Part shown: positions 6,363 to 14,679 of the stretch, one piece after another | Layout of the letters: the number at the start of each line of letters is the position of its first letter | How positions within the stretch are numbered: position 1 is the stretch's first letter | Source: an uncultured Prevotellaceae bacterium | Lineage (GTDB): Bacteria > Bacteroidota > Bacteroidia > Bacteroidales > Bacteroidaceae | Reading direction: 5' to 3' | Assembly: GCA_900313235.1 (NCBI GenBank) | Contig: OMQN01000016.1 | Location: 1-32,605 of the forward strand | DNA length: 32,605 nucleotides | Program-made: the position numbers and the translations under genes | Notes under the pieces: generated by a model | The model's database searches: none | The model's input: the letters and a program-made list of their open reading frames with translations, nothing else | Told to the model about the DNA's origin: nothing

Positions 6363-8057
6363 ATGGAATTGATTATCAACATTTTCTCTCTCGTCGGTTC
6401 GCTGGCATTGTTTCTCTTCGGCATGAAGACCATGTCGGAGGGCCTGGAGAAGTTTGCGGGCGACCGCCTGCGCAGCATCCTGGCAGCGATGACGAAAAAC
6501 CGCGTGATGGGTGTGCTGACGGGTGTGCTCATCACGGCACTCATCCAATCGTCGAGTGCCACCACGGTGATGGTAGTGAGTTTTGTGAATGCCGGACTGA
6601 TGACACTGGCACAGTCGATAGGTGTCATCATGGGTGCCAACATCGGTACGACGGTGACGGCATGGATTATCTCGGCAGTGGGCTTCAAGGTGAACATTGC
6701 AGCCTTTGCCATCCCCCTGCTTGCCATCGGCATGCCGCTCATCTTCAGCAGCAAGGGCAACCGCAAGAGCATGGGCGAGTTCGTCTTCGGCTTCTCGTTC
6801 CTGTTCATGGGACTGTCGTTCCTGCAGGAGGCTGCCACGGCGATGAACATCGGCGACATGGTGGCGGGCATGCTGGCCCATGTGCCACAGGACTCGTTCT
6901 TCACCATCCTGCTGTTTGTCATCGTGGGTGCACTGGTGACAATGATTGTGCAGGCCTCTGCCGCCACGATGGCCATCACGCTGATGCTCTTCGGCATGAA
7001 CATCCCCGGTTTCGGATTCGAGCAGGTAGCGGCTCTGGCGATGGGTCAAAACATCGGTACGACCATCACCGCCTTCATGGCGTCGCTCACGGCTAACACA
7101 CAGGCACGCCGTGCTGCCTTGGCCCACATGTTCTTCAACGTCTTCGGTGTGGTGGCGTTCCTCATCGTGTTCTACCCTGCCTGCGACGCCGTCAGCTGGT
7201 TTGTCGACAACGTGCTGGGCGGAGGCAACGACCTCTACAAGCTCTCGACCTTCCATACCGCCTTCAACATCATCAACACACTGCTGCTCATCGGCTTTGT
7301 CCATCAGATTGAGATGCTCGTATGCCGTGTGCTGCCGATGAAGGAGCAGGACGAGGACCACCGACTGAAGTTCATCTCCGGCGGTCTGCTCTCCACTGCC
7401 GAGTTAAGCATCATGGAGGCCCAGAAGGAGATAGAGAACTTTGCCGAGCGCTGCCACAGGATGTTCGGCTTCGTCACCGACCTGATGCAGACGGGCGACG
7501 AGGTGGCGTTCAACAAGACCTTCTCGCGCATTGAGAAGTACGAGAACATCACCGACTCGATGGAGATGGAGATTGCCGCCTACCTGAACAAGGTGAGCGA
7601 GGGGCGACTGTCGGATGCCTCGAAGACACAGATACAGAAGATGCTGCGCCAGATATCGGAACTGGAGAGTATCGGCGACTCGGTGTATAACCTGGGGCGC
7701 ACGCTGAACCGCCATAGGCTGAACTGCCACGACGCCTTCACCCCAGAGCAGATACAGCACATGCAGACGATGATGGGTCTCGTGGACGGTGCACTCACCG
7801 AGATGCAGAAGCGCATCGCCGCACCCGTGGCTCGTCCAACCACCTCGTACAACATAGAGCACGAAATCAACAACTACCGCACGCAGCTGAAGAACCAGAA
7901 CATGTACGACGTCAATGCGGGCCTCTACGGCTATCAGCTCGGCGTGTTCTACGTCGACTTCATCTCCGAGTGCGAGAAGCTCGGCGACTACGTGATGAAC
8001 GTGGTGCAGGCAGGCAAGGGTCTGAACAACGACTACGAGGGTCGTCCTCAACCGTAG
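6363..8057 (+). CDS. Na+/phosphate cotransporter with C-terminal PhoU-like domain
   Basis: The 564-residue protein is a Na/Pi-cotransporter II family member. It has two inverted half-repeats with the signature QSSSATT (62-68) and its partner QASAATM (197-203), each followed by GANIGTT (91-97) or GQNIGTT (228-234). About eight membrane segments fill residues 1-315. The cytoplasmic C-terminal part (about 345-550) is helical and PhoU-like. It imports inorganic phosphate with sodium across the inner membrane. The start ATG lies 19 nt after the -7 box and gives a normal first membrane helix. Four 11-bp-spaced repeats upstream predict control by the convergent PhoB-like regulator. Confidence 0.9.
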   Translation: MELIINIFSLVGSLALFLFGMKTMSEGLEKFAGDRLRSILAAMTKNRVMGVLTGVLITALIQSSSATTVMVVSFVNAGLMTLAQSIGVIMGANIGTTVTAWIISAVGFKVNIAAFAIPLLAIGMPLIFSSKGNRKSMGEFVFGFSFLFMGLSFLQEAATAMNIGDMVAGMLAHVPQDSFFTILLFVIVGALVTMIVQASAATMAITLMLFGMNIPGFGFEQVAALAMGQNIGTTITAFMASLTANTQARRAALAHMFFNVFGVVAFLIVFYPACDAVSWFVDNVLGGGNDLYKLSTFHTAFNIINTLLLIGFVHQIEMLVCRVLPMKEQDEDHRLKFISGGLLSTAELSIMEAQKEIENFAERCHRMFGFVTDLMQTGDEVAFNKTFSRIEKYENITDSMEMEIAAYLNKVSEGRLSDASKTQIQKMLRQISELESIGDSVYNLGRTLNRHRLNCHDAFTPEQIQHMQTMMGLVDGALTEMQKRIAAPVARPTTSYNIEHEINNYRTQLKNQNMYDVNAGLYGYQLGVFYVDFISECEKLGDYVMNVVQAGKGLNNDYEGRPQP

Positions 8058-8101
8058 CCTTGTTCAATGCGCCATTCGCCAGACGAACGGGGCGGTTTCC
8101 G

Positions 8102-9547
8102 TTAGAACCTTGCAAGGGTGAAGCGGATGGTGAGCCCTCCACCAGGAGTCAGTTGTGCAGTTGTTGTTCCTCCGTGAACGGCAACTGCATTTTTCACGAT
8201 GGCGAGGCCAAGGCCGGTGCCGCCGAGTTTGCGCGAGCGACCCTTGTCGGTGCGGTAGAAGCGCTCAAAGAGGTGATCGAGGTGTTGCGGTTCTACGCCA
8301 GGACCGTTGTCGCTGACGGTGAACTCGTAGAAATGGCGGCCTTCATGCTCTATGGCTGTGCAGGAGATACGCAGAAGTGAAGCCCCTGTGGCATAGGCAA
8401 TGGCATTGTCAATAAGGTTGCGGAAGATGCTGTAGAGGAGGCTTGCGTCGCCCTGCACCTCGACATGCTGTGGCACGTGGAGCGACGGTGTGATGCCCTT
8501 GTCTTGAAGTTGCAGAGCGGTATCGTCAAGCGCACTCTGTATGACTTTCAACACATTGACGGGGTGGTACTCATCGTGAGTCTTCGTCCTGTTGTCGTCC
8601 ATCTCGTCGAGCTTGGTGAGTGCACTCATGTCTTGCAGCAGCTTGTTCATGCGCTCGCTCTGTGCATAACAGCGCTCCAGGAAGTGCTTCTTCTTGTCTT
8701 CGGGCATCTCCGGATGGTCGAGCATGCTCTCTAGAAAACCGTGGATGCTGGAGGCGGGGGTCTTCAGTTCGTGGGCGGCATTCTGGGTGAGCTGGCGCTT
8801 GATGCGTACCTTGTCCTCCTCAGAATGGCGGAGCTTCCAGTAGAGCATGATGATGGTGTGACTGATGTCGCCCAACTCGTCGTCGGGCAGGCGGCGCTCT
8901 AACTCGTGGTCCAACTGCTCACCCTGTTCGGCCTTGACGGCAAACTCACGCAGATAGCCGATGTGGCGGCTGATGCGGTGGGTGATGTAGTAGAGCACGA
9001 TGCCCAGGAGCAGTGTCAGACAGGCGGCATAATAGATATAGGTGTTGTCAGCCTGAAGGGAGCGCGTCAACTCGGCAGAATAAGGAACGGCAGCACGCAC
9101 GATGACGTTGCCGAAGAGGGTGGCAGAATAGAAATAGGTGGCGTGGGTCGACTGCGAAAGGCGCTTGATGTCGTAGCCGTTGCCGTCGCGCAACGCCTGT
9201 TGGATTTCCGTACGCTGCAGGTGGTTGCCCAGCGAGTCTACGTTTGTCTCGTAACTGTCAAGGAGTACTCGCCCCTTCTTATCGATGATGGACACACGGA
9301 GCCCTTCCATGTTTTGGCGTTTTACATAGTCGCGAAACAGGCGGTTGTTGGTCAGGCTGTCCTCACCAAGCGTCTGCACCATCTCGTAGTTGTACATCTG
9401 AAGGCGTGAGTGCAGGATGTCAATCTTGTAGACCTTCTCACGCTGGTACTGATAGATGCTGAAGCAGACGGCAAAGAGCAGGAACACGCCGCCAATGCTC
9501 AGCAGCAGGTTGCGCTGGAACGATTTACTTTTCAAAGCAGTAGCCAT
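8102..9547 (-). CDS. PhoR-type sensor histidine kinase
   Basis: From ATG at 9547 the protein has 481 residues: a membrane helix (about 12-33), an extracytoplasmic sensing region (34-167), a second helix (about 168-190), a HAMP-like linker, HisKA with the phosphorylated His259 in AAHELKTPASS, then HATPase_c with N box RNLIDNA (376-382), DNGPGV (413-418) and GTGLGLA (443-449). It overlaps the end of the regulator gene by 23 nt, so it is translationally coupled. An upstream ATG at 9577 is possible but would lengthen the overlap to 53 nt and add ten unneeded residues. Convergence with the phosphate transporter gene (44 nt between ends) and the PHO-like repeats suggest phosphate sensing, but the signal is inferred. 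Confidence 0.88.
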   Translation of the reverse strand: MATALKSKSFQRNLLLSIGGVFLLFAVCFSIYQYQREKVYKIDILHSRLQMYNYEMVQTLGEDSLTNNRLFRDYVKRQNMEGLRVSIIDKKGRVLLDSYETNVDSLGNHLQRTEIQQALRDGNGYDIKRLSQSTHATYFYSATLFGNVIVRAAVPYSAELTRSLQADNTYIYYAACLTLLLGIVLYYITHRISRHIGYLREFAVKAEQGEQLDHELERRLPDDELGDISHTIIMLYWKLRHSEEDKVRIKRQLTQNAAHELKTPASSIHGFLESMLDHPEMPEDKKKHFLERCYAQSERMNKLLQDMSALTKLDEMDDNRTKTHDEYHPVNVLKVIQSALDDTALQLQDKGITPSLHVPQHVEVQGDASLLYSIFRNLIDNAIAYATGASLLRISCTAIEHEGRHFYEFTVSDNGPGVEPQHLDHLFERFYRTDKGRSRKLGGTGLGLAIVKNAVAVHGGTTTAQLTPGGGLTIRFTLARF

Positions 9548-10214
9548 AACCCACACGTGTTTTGATTTGTTTGCCATAACGGCCTATCTTCTTGCGCAGC
9601 CGGGTAATGTTGACATCTACCGTGCGGTCGAGTACCAGCACATTCTGCGGCCAACAGTATTTCAGCAGGTCCTCGCGTGAGAACACCTTGCCGGGGTGCT
9701 GCAGGAAGAACGACAACAGTTCGAACTCCAGCTTGGTGCATATCAGTTCCTCGCCATCGAGGGTGACGGTCTTCGCATTCAGGTCGAGGGCAATGCCCTC
9801 GTAACAAACCCTGCTGTCAGTGCTCGTCATGGGTTGTTGGGACTGTGACAGAGCCGAGCGCCTGAGCACCGCACGGACTCTTGCCTTTACCTCCTTCATA
9901 CTCAGCGGCTTGGCAATATAGTCGTCTGCGCCGATGTTCAGTCCCTTCACCAGATTGTCTTCACTGTCGAGTGCCGTGATGAAGATGATAGGTATCTGCG
10001 CTGTAACAGGATTGTCCTTCAACTTTCGTGCCATCTGGAATCCAGACATCTCGCCCATCATCACATCCAGCAGAATCAGTGCAAACTCTTGCAGAGGGAG
10101 CGCTAAGGCCTCCTCAGCCGAGTTAGCGGTCACCACCTCATACCCCTCTGTTTCAAGGTTATACTGCAATATCTCGCAGATGTCTAATTCATCGTCAACA
10201 ACAAGAATCTTCAT
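9525..10214 (-). CDS. PhoB/OmpR-family response regulator
   Basis: The 229-residue regulator has a receiver domain with Asp7-Asp8, phosphorylated Asp50 (ALILLDVMM), Thr80 and Lys102 (IAKPLS). A linker follows, then a winged-helix DNA-binding domain with the OmpR/PhoB signature (LLSFFLQHPGKVFSREDLL, then DRTVDVNITRLRKKIG). It partners the overlapping sensor kinase. PhoB-type proteins bind tandem 11-bp-spaced repeats as dimers. Such repeats occur before the phosphate transporter gene and just upstream of this gene's own -33 box, so autoregulation is likely. The true phosphate role is inferred from context, since RprY-like regulators of the same family exist in this phylum. Confidence 0.88.
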   Translation of the reverse strand: MKILVVDDELDICEILQYNLETEGYEVVTANSAEEALALPLQEFALILLDVMMGEMSGFQMARKLKDNPVTAQIPIIFITALDSEDNLVKGLNIGADDYIAKPLSMKEVKARVRAVLRRSALSQSQQPMTSTDSRVCYEGIALDLNAKTVTLDGEELICTKLEFELLSFFLQHPGKVFSREDLLKYCWPQNVLVLDRTVDVNITRLRKKIGRYGKQIKTRVGYGYCFEK

Positions 10215-10260
10215 AAAACTATAGAATCATTGCGCGTAAATACTGGCATTCATTCGGCCA

Positions 10261-10292
10261 CAAAGATAGCGCTTTTTTCTGAAACAAACAAA
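10261..10292 (-). promoter_or_regulatory. Promoter of the regulator-sensor operon
   Basis: On the minus strand, -33 TTTG (10292-10289), a 20-nt gap and -7 TATCTTTG (10268-10261) match the Bacteroidetes consensus exactly. The start codon is 46 nt downstream. Confidence 0.8.
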
Positions 10293-10299
10293 TTTCATG

Positions 10300-10317
10300 C
10301 ATTACAATATGATGACA
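10300..10317 (-). promoter_or_regulatory. Two PHO-like direct repeats upstream of the regulator promoter
   Basis: On the minus strand, TGTCATC (10317-10311) and TGTAATG (10306-10300) are 11 bp apart, just upstream of the -33 box. The spacing equals that of the four-unit array before the transporter gene, and the first unit resembles the classical PHO half-site CTGTCAT. A role in autoregulation is inferred. Confidence 0.5.
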
Positions 10318-10355
10318 TTGTCTGACGGACGATGGCGACCCCCAAGAAGTAAAAA

Positions 10356-10382
10356 AGATAGCCGCTTGCTGAGCGGCTATCT
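10356..10382 (-). terminator. Intrinsic terminator of the esterase gene
   Basis: A perfect 11-bp stem (10356-10366 with 10372-10382) with a 5-nt loop is followed on the minus strand by a run of six Ts. It lies 24 nt after the esterase stop codon. Confidence 0.85.
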
Positions 10383-10405
10383 CCTTATATAATAATAGGT
10401 ATAGA

Positions 10406-11662
10406 TTACTTGAACATCAGCTGGGCAAACTGATAGAGGCTGCGACGCCATGTGTGCCACTCATGGGCTGTGCCGGGTGACTCGTAGCCTACGGCATTCA
10501 TGCCGAGCTGTTCCTTGATTTTCTGAGCGGCCTCAACACACCCCATGTTCTCCTTGCCGCCACCACTCATGAAGAGCAGTTTGACGTTCTTGGCAAAGCC
10601 CTCAGAGGCCTTCACCTGGTCTACACTCCACGCACCACTGCTGAAGGAGCCTACATAGGCGAACTTCTCAGGATTGGCGAGAGTAATCTCGCGAGCCTGC
10701 ATGCCACCCATAGAGAGACCTGCATAGGCACGATGCTGAGCATCGGCAATGACGCGGTAGTTCTTCTCGACCATAGGGATGATGTCGTTGAAGAGCACAT
10801 TCTTGAAACCTTCGGAGAAGCCACCAAAGCCACGACGAGGACCGCCCTGCCCTAGAGCACCCTGCGGACGGGGACCCTGTGGACGCTGACCTGCCTGGGG
10901 ACGCTGGCCTGCCTGAGGACGTGGTCCGCCAAAGCCGAAGCCTCCCTGTTCACCAGGACGACGGGCATTCAGGCCATTGTCCATGACGACGATGCAAGGC
11001 TCAGCCTTACCCTCGGCAATGAGGTTGTCGAGAATCTGGGCAGTATGGCCCTGCTCAGCCCATCCGTACTCGTTCTCACCCATGCCATGCTGCAGGTAGA
11101 GCACGGGGAACTTCTTCGTAGGATTGGCGAAATAGGCAGCAGGCAGATAGACGTGGCAGCGACGCATCTTCTCCGTATAGGTAGACCAGTAGAACACCTC
11201 GCTCATAGAACCCTGGGGCACGTTCTTCACCTGCCAGAAGTCCTCGTCGGCAGAAGGTATCTCTATGCCGCTACCCCAACGGCTAGCGCCATAGAAGTAG
11301 AGACTGTTAGGATCGGGCACTGAGGCACCGTCGATGTTCAGCTGATAGTAGTGGAAGCCCTCGTCCTGAGGTTCGGAGGTACCTGTCCACACGCCATTAT
11401 CGTCCTTGGTCATCTCGTAGATTTTACCAGCGATGTCCAGTCCTACGAACTTAGCATCGGGGGCCTTGACCTGTGCACGCACCATGCGCTGTGAGTTTAC
11501 CATGGGATACTGCTTGTTGTCCTGGTTGCTTGTGGCAGGCTTGAAGTCTTCTGTGACGTTAGTAGTTACTGAAGGAACTTTCGGGTTCTCTCTGGGAGCA
11601 CCGAACTGGGCTGACGCTGTCAGACATGAGAGCGCCATCAATGACAGAATAGTTTTTCTCAT
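10406..11662 (-). CDS. Secreted esterase of the feruloyl/acetyl-xylan esterase (esterase D) family
   Basis: The 418-residue form starts at ATG 11662, which gives a signal peptide (1-19, ending ASA-Q); a longer in-frame start 87 nt upstream has no signal peptide and would cross the promoter box. An N-terminal beta-sandwich, CBM48/Ig-like domain (about 50-140) precedes an alpha/beta-hydrolase. The nucleophile is Ser317 in GLSMGG, an oxyanion-type HGMGENEYGW lies at 192-201, and the likely catalytic His is His400 in TAHEWHTWR. Related rumen and gut Prevotella enzymes release ferulate or acetyl groups from arabinoxylan. A Gly/Pro/Gln-rich insert (246-276) interrupts the catalytic domain. It is monocistronic, with its own terminator. 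The substrate is inferred only from family. Confidence 0.83.
   Translation of the reverse strand: MRKTILSLMALSCLTASAQFGAPRENPKVPSVTTNVTEDFKPATSNQDNKQYPMVNSQRMVRAQVKAPDAKFVGLDIAGKIYEMTKDDNGVWTGTSEPQDEGFHYYQLNIDGASVPDPNSLYFYGASRWGSGIEIPSADEDFWQVKNVPQGSMSEVFYWSTYTEKMRRCHVYLPAAYFANPTKKFPVLYLQHGMGENEYGWAEQGHTAQILDNLIAEGKAEPCIVVMDNGLNARRPGEQGGFGFGGPRPQAGQRPQAGQRPQGPRPQGALGQGGPRRGFGGFSEGFKNVLFNDIIPMVEKNYRVIADAQHRAYAGLSMGGMQAREITLANPEKFAYVGSFSSGAWSVDQVKASEGFAKNVKLLFMSGGGKENMGCVEAAQKIKEQLGMNAVGYESPGTAHEWHTWRRSLYQFAQLMFK
10835..10927 (-). repeat. In-frame Pro/Gln/Gly repeat inside the esterase
   Basis: An imperfect repeat of units such as PQAGQR and PQGPRPQG encodes residues 246-276, between the catalytic-domain strand VVMDNG and the helix before the nucleophile. 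It looks like a slippage-prone lid or loop insertion absent from most relatives. Confidence 0.7.
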
Positions 11663-11724
11663 AAGTATTTTTGATTCATGTGTTGATAAAAATATGTTTC
11701 GTACCTTTTGACGACACTTGTGGT

Positions 11725-11732
11725 CAAAAGTA
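11725..11732 (-). promoter_or_regulatory. Possible -7 box of the esterase gene
   Basis: TACTTTTG on the minus strand fits TAnnTTTG in seven of eight bases, or fully if shifted. It lies 62 nt before the chosen start. No good -33 TTTG is visible. Confidence 0.4.
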
Positions 11733-11805
11733 AAACAGGCAACCCGCAATGTTATAGAACATTAACAGTTAAGGGGAAAAAGTGCGGAATACCATATTTT
11801 AGGTA

Positions 11806-11836
11806 TTGCACAGGTGCGAGAAATGCCGTACCTTTG
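11806..11836 (+). promoter_or_regulatory. Promoter of a short transcript upstream of the efflux operon
   Basis: -33 TTGC (11806-11809), a 19-nt gap and -7 TACCTTTG (11829-11836). It faces the efflux operon but lies 290 nt before its first codon, and a strong hairpin follows at 11929. Confidence 0.65.
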
Positions 11837-11842
11837 CACCGT

Positions 11843-11960
11843 GATTAATAGCACACTGGTTTTTTATTAAAAGTAATAAACTTCAGTTTGAAAGACAACC
11901 ACATAAAGTATTTGTTTAGTTTAGTAACAGGGCTAGCCGTGAGGTTAGCCCTTTATGTTT
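11843..11960 (+). ncRNA. Candidate small RNA or attenuated leader
   Basis: A good promoter at 11806-11836 and a strong terminator-like hairpin at 11929-11952 delimit a transcript of roughly 115 nt without a plausible coding frame. The efflux operon has its own promoter further on (12056-12087). Thus the RNA is either an independent small RNA or a leader whose read-through adds to efflux expression. Ends are estimated from the promoter and hairpin positions. Confidence 0.45.
11929..11952 (+). terminator. Terminator-like hairpin with GUGA tetraloop
   Basis: A 10-pair stem (11929-11938 with 11943-11952, one G-U pair) closes on GTGA, a GNRA-type loop. It is followed by TTATGTTT. Confidence 0.65.
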
Positions 11961-12055
11961 GCACAGGGAAAACGGACAATATCTCTATAAAACAGGAATA
12001 AATATAGAGGTTTTCGTAAATTATTTCTACCAAACTAAAAATAATCGGAAAAATA

Positions 12056-12087
12056 TTTCTCTATTTCGTCGATATTTTCTACCTTTG
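12056..12087 (+). promoter_or_regulatory. Promoter of the efflux operon
   Basis: -33 TTTC (12056-12059), a 20-nt gap and -7 TACCTTTG (12080-12087), 38 nt before the tolC-like start. Confidence 0.75.
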
Positions 12088-12125
12088 CACCGAGAAAAAA
12101 GACAAAACTATAAAGTAACAAGCCA

Positions 12126-13427
12126 ATGAGAAAAGGATTAGTGGTTCTGATGGCCCTGGCCAGCATAGGCGTTCACGCACAGAAACAGTGGACGCTGAAA
12201 GACTGCATAGACTATGCCATGCAGAACAACATCACACTAAAGCAGGCCGTGCTGAAGAAGCAGTCGGCCACGGAAGACCGCAAGCAGACGAAGGCTGCAC
12301 TGCTGCCCTCGCTGACGGCGACAACCAACCAGTCGCTGGCATATGCTCCCTGGATGGAGGGGGTGAACGTGAAGAAGGGTTCGTATAGCGGCACCTATGG
12401 CATCAATGCCCAGTGGACGGTATGGAACGGCGGTCAGAACACCAACGCCCTGAAACAGAACACGCTGGCTGAACAGCAGGCAGAACTGTCGGCACAAGAG
12501 ACGGCTAACAGCATCCAGGAGCGCATCGCACAGTTGTATGTACAGATACTCTATATGAACGAGGCCATCGAGGTGAACCGCCAGAGTCTGGAGGCCTCGA
12601 AGAAGAACGAGGAGCGCGGCAAGACCATGCTGGAGGTGGGCAAGATGTCGAAGGCCGACCTGGCACAGTTGACTGCCCAGCGCGCCACTGACGAGTATAA
12701 CCTGGTGGCTGCCCAGAGCAACCTGGCAGACTACAAGCTGTCGCTGAAACAGCTGCTGGAGATTACCGACGACCCGACATTCGACATCGCCATGCCAACA
12801 GCCAGCGACGAACAGGCACTGGCTGCCATTCCTGCGCTGCAGGGTGTCTACGAACAGGCTCTGCTGACGCGTCCGGAGATAAAGAACCAGGAGTTGGCCA
12901 TCACCAAGACCGAGCTGCAGATTAAGTCGGCCAAGGGCGGCTACATGCCAACGGTCAGCGTGACAGGCGGTGTGGGTACCAGCACGTCGTCGCGCAACGA
13001 CAACGGCTGGGGCGAGCAGATGAAGACCAACTTCGACGCCACGGTGGGAGTGGGTGTCAGCATACCGCTGATTGACGGCAGAAAGAACAAGACTGCCGTG
13101 AACAAGGCAAAGATACAGCGCGAGCAGGCGCTGCTGAGTCAGCAGGACGCCCGCAAGGAACTGTATACCACCATCGAAGGTTTCTGGCTGGACGCCCAGA
13201 GCAACCAGCAGAAGTTCCGTGCTGCGAAGGTCAGCGCCGACAGCGAACAACAGTCGTACGACCTGCTGTCTGAGCAGTTCCAGTTGGGACTGAAGAACAT
13301 CGTGGAGCTGATGAACGGCAAGACGAACCTGCTGCAGGCACAGCAGAACAAATTGCAGTCGAAGTACACCACGATACTGAATATCCAACTGCTGAAATTC
13401 TATCAAGGGGAACAAATCAATATATAA
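12126..13427 (+). CDS. TolC-family outer-membrane efflux channel
   Basis: The 433-residue protein has a signal peptide (1-19, ending VHAQ) and the two long helical-hairpin repeats of the OEP family, rich in Ala, Gln and Leu (for example LKDCIDYAMQNNITLKQAVLKK at the start, and LSEQFQLGLKNIVELMNGKTNLLQAQ near the end). It forms the outer-membrane channel and periplasmic tunnel for the exporter encoded next. The adaptor gene follows after only 3 nt. It heads an operon of tolC-, macA- and macB-like genes, then a two-component system. Confidence 0.9.
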   Translation: MRKGLVVLMALASIGVHAQKQWTLKDCIDYAMQNNITLKQAVLKKQSATEDRKQTKAALLPSLTATTNQSLAYAPWMEGVNVKKGSYSGTYGINAQWTVWNGGQNTNALKQNTLAEQQAELSAQETANSIQERIAQLYVQILYMNEAIEVNRQSLEASKKNEERGKTMLEVGKMSKADLAQLTAQRATDEYNLVAAQSNLADYKLSLKQLLEITDDPTFDIAMPTASDEQALAAIPALQGVYEQALLTRPEIKNQELAITKTELQIKSAKGGYMPTVSVTGGVGTSTSSRNDNGWGEQMKTNFDATVGVGVSIPLIDGRKNKTAVNKAKIQREQALLSQQDARKELYTTIEGFWLDAQSNQQKFRAAKVSADSEQQSYDLLSEQFQLGLKNIVELMNGKTNLLQAQQNKLQSKYTTILNIQLLKFYQGEQINI

Positions 13428-13430
13428 GAT

Positions 13431-14630
13431 ATGAAGAACAAGAAGATATGGATGGGCATAGGTGCAGTAGTCATCGTAGCCCTTGTCATCTGGATGTTCT
13501 CGGGTGGCAAGAAAGAAGAGGAGGTGACGTTTGAGACCGCCAAGGTGGAACGTCAGAACATTCACACCACGATAACCGCTACGGGTACTATCGAGCCTGT
13601 CACCTCGGTGACGGTAGGTACACAGGTGTCGGGTATCGTGTCGAAGCTGTATGTCGACTACAACAGCGTCGTCAAGAAGGGACAGGTCATTGCCGAACTG
13701 GACCGTACCAATCTGACCAGCGAACTGAACCGCGCCAAGGCCGAGTTGACCAGCGCCCAGAGCACGCTGAACTACGAGACTGCCAACTTCAAGCGCTACC
13801 AGACGCTGTTTGACAAGGGTCTGGTGAGTGCCAACGACTATGAGAGTGCCAAACTGTCGTACGAGAAAGCTCGCCAGACGGTTAACTCGGCACGGGAGAG
13901 CGTGCAGAAGGCACAGACCAACCTGGGGTATGCTACCATCACCTCGCCCATCGACGGTGTGGTGCTGTCGAAATCGGTAGAGGAAGGTCAGACGGTGGCC
14001 GCCTCGTTCAACACCCCTGAGCTGTTCAACATCGCACAGGACCTGACAGACATGCGCGTCATTGCCGACATCGACGAGGCTGACATTGGCGGTGTCAAGG
14101 AGGGTCAGCGCGTAACATTCACCGTCGACGCCTTCCCCGATGACAAGTTTGAGGGACAGGTGACACAGGTACGCCAAGAGGCAACCACCACGAGTAATGT
14201 AGTGACTTACGAGGTAGTAGTGTCGGCTCCCAACAAGGACCTGAAGCTGAAGCCCGGACTCACAGCCAACATCACCATCTATACGTTGGAGAAGAACGAC
14301 GTAGTGGCAGTGCCCAGCAAGGCGCTGCGCTTCATGCCCAACGAGGCACTGCTGAAGAAGGGCGAGCAGATAGAGGACGTGGAGGCTCCGCTGAAGGTGT
14401 GGACACTGGAGGGTAACACCTTCAAGGCTCACAAGGTGGAGACGGGCATCACCAACGGTCTGCTGACGGAGATTGTCAGCGGCATCGGTGAAGGTAGCGA
14501 GGTGCTGGTAGACTTCAGCATCAGCGGTAGCGAGGAGCCACAACAGCAGCAGGCCACCAACCCCTTCATGCCGCGACCCAGAAACAGACAGCAACAAAGC
14601 GGTGCTGGCGCACAGCAGCCGAAGAGGTGA
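13431..14630 (+). CDS. MacA-like periplasmic adaptor (HlyD/RND-MFP family)
   Basis: The 399-residue protein has an N-terminal anchor helix (about 5-24), a split lipoyl/barrel-sandwich domain (TGTIEPVTSVTVGTQVSG and, after the hairpin, GVVLSKSVEEGQTV), a long alpha-hairpin (about 90-170), a beta-barrel domain, a membrane-proximal domain and a Gln-rich basic tail. It links the MacB-like inner-membrane transporter to the TolC-like channel. The gene starts 3 nt after tolC. Its stop codon lies inside a run of heptamers that continues into the next gene's start. Confidence 0.9.
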   Translation: MKNKKIWMGIGAVVIVALVIWMFSGGKKEEEVTFETAKVERQNIHTTITATGTIEPVTSVTVGTQVSGIVSKLYVDYNSVVKKGQVIAELDRTNLTSELNRAKAELTSAQSTLNYETANFKRYQTLFDKGLVSANDYESAKLSYEKARQTVNSARESVQKAQTNLGYATITSPIDGVVLSKSVEEGQTVAASFNTPELFNIAQDLTDMRVIADIDEADIGGVKEGQRVTFTVDAFPDDKFEGQVTQVRQEATTTSNVVTYEVVVSAPNKDLKLKPGLTANITIYTLEKNDVVAVPSKALRFMPNEALLKKGEQIEDVEAPLKVWTLEGNTFKAHKVETGITNGLLTEIVSGIGEGSEVLVDFSISGSEEPQQQQATNPFMPRPRNRQQQSGAGAQQPKR

Positions 14631-14679
14631 GAGGGCTGAGGGCTGAAGGAAGAAGTAAGATATATGAGGTATGAATGAA
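14624..14679 (+). repeat. Heptamer array 1 (eight units beginning GA)
   Basis: Eight consecutive 7-mers all begin with GA: GAGGTGA, GAGGGCT (twice), GAAGGAA, GAAGTAA, GATATAT, GAGGTAT and, after one extra base, GAATGAA. The array runs from the stop codon of the adaptor gene through the start codon of the ATPase gene (ATG 14671). Confidence 0.65.

Noticed and set aside
6147-7361. Long minus-strand frame opposite the phosphate transporter
   Set aside because: Its translation is dominated by His, Arg and Glu with no recognisable fold, and it lies opposite a well-supported transporter.
12237-14597. Very long open frame on the minus strand opposite the tolC and macA genes
   Set aside because: It is a mirror of G+C-rich codon use in the plus-strand genes. 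The translation is His/Leu/Gln-rich without any domain, and both plus-strand genes are clear family members.
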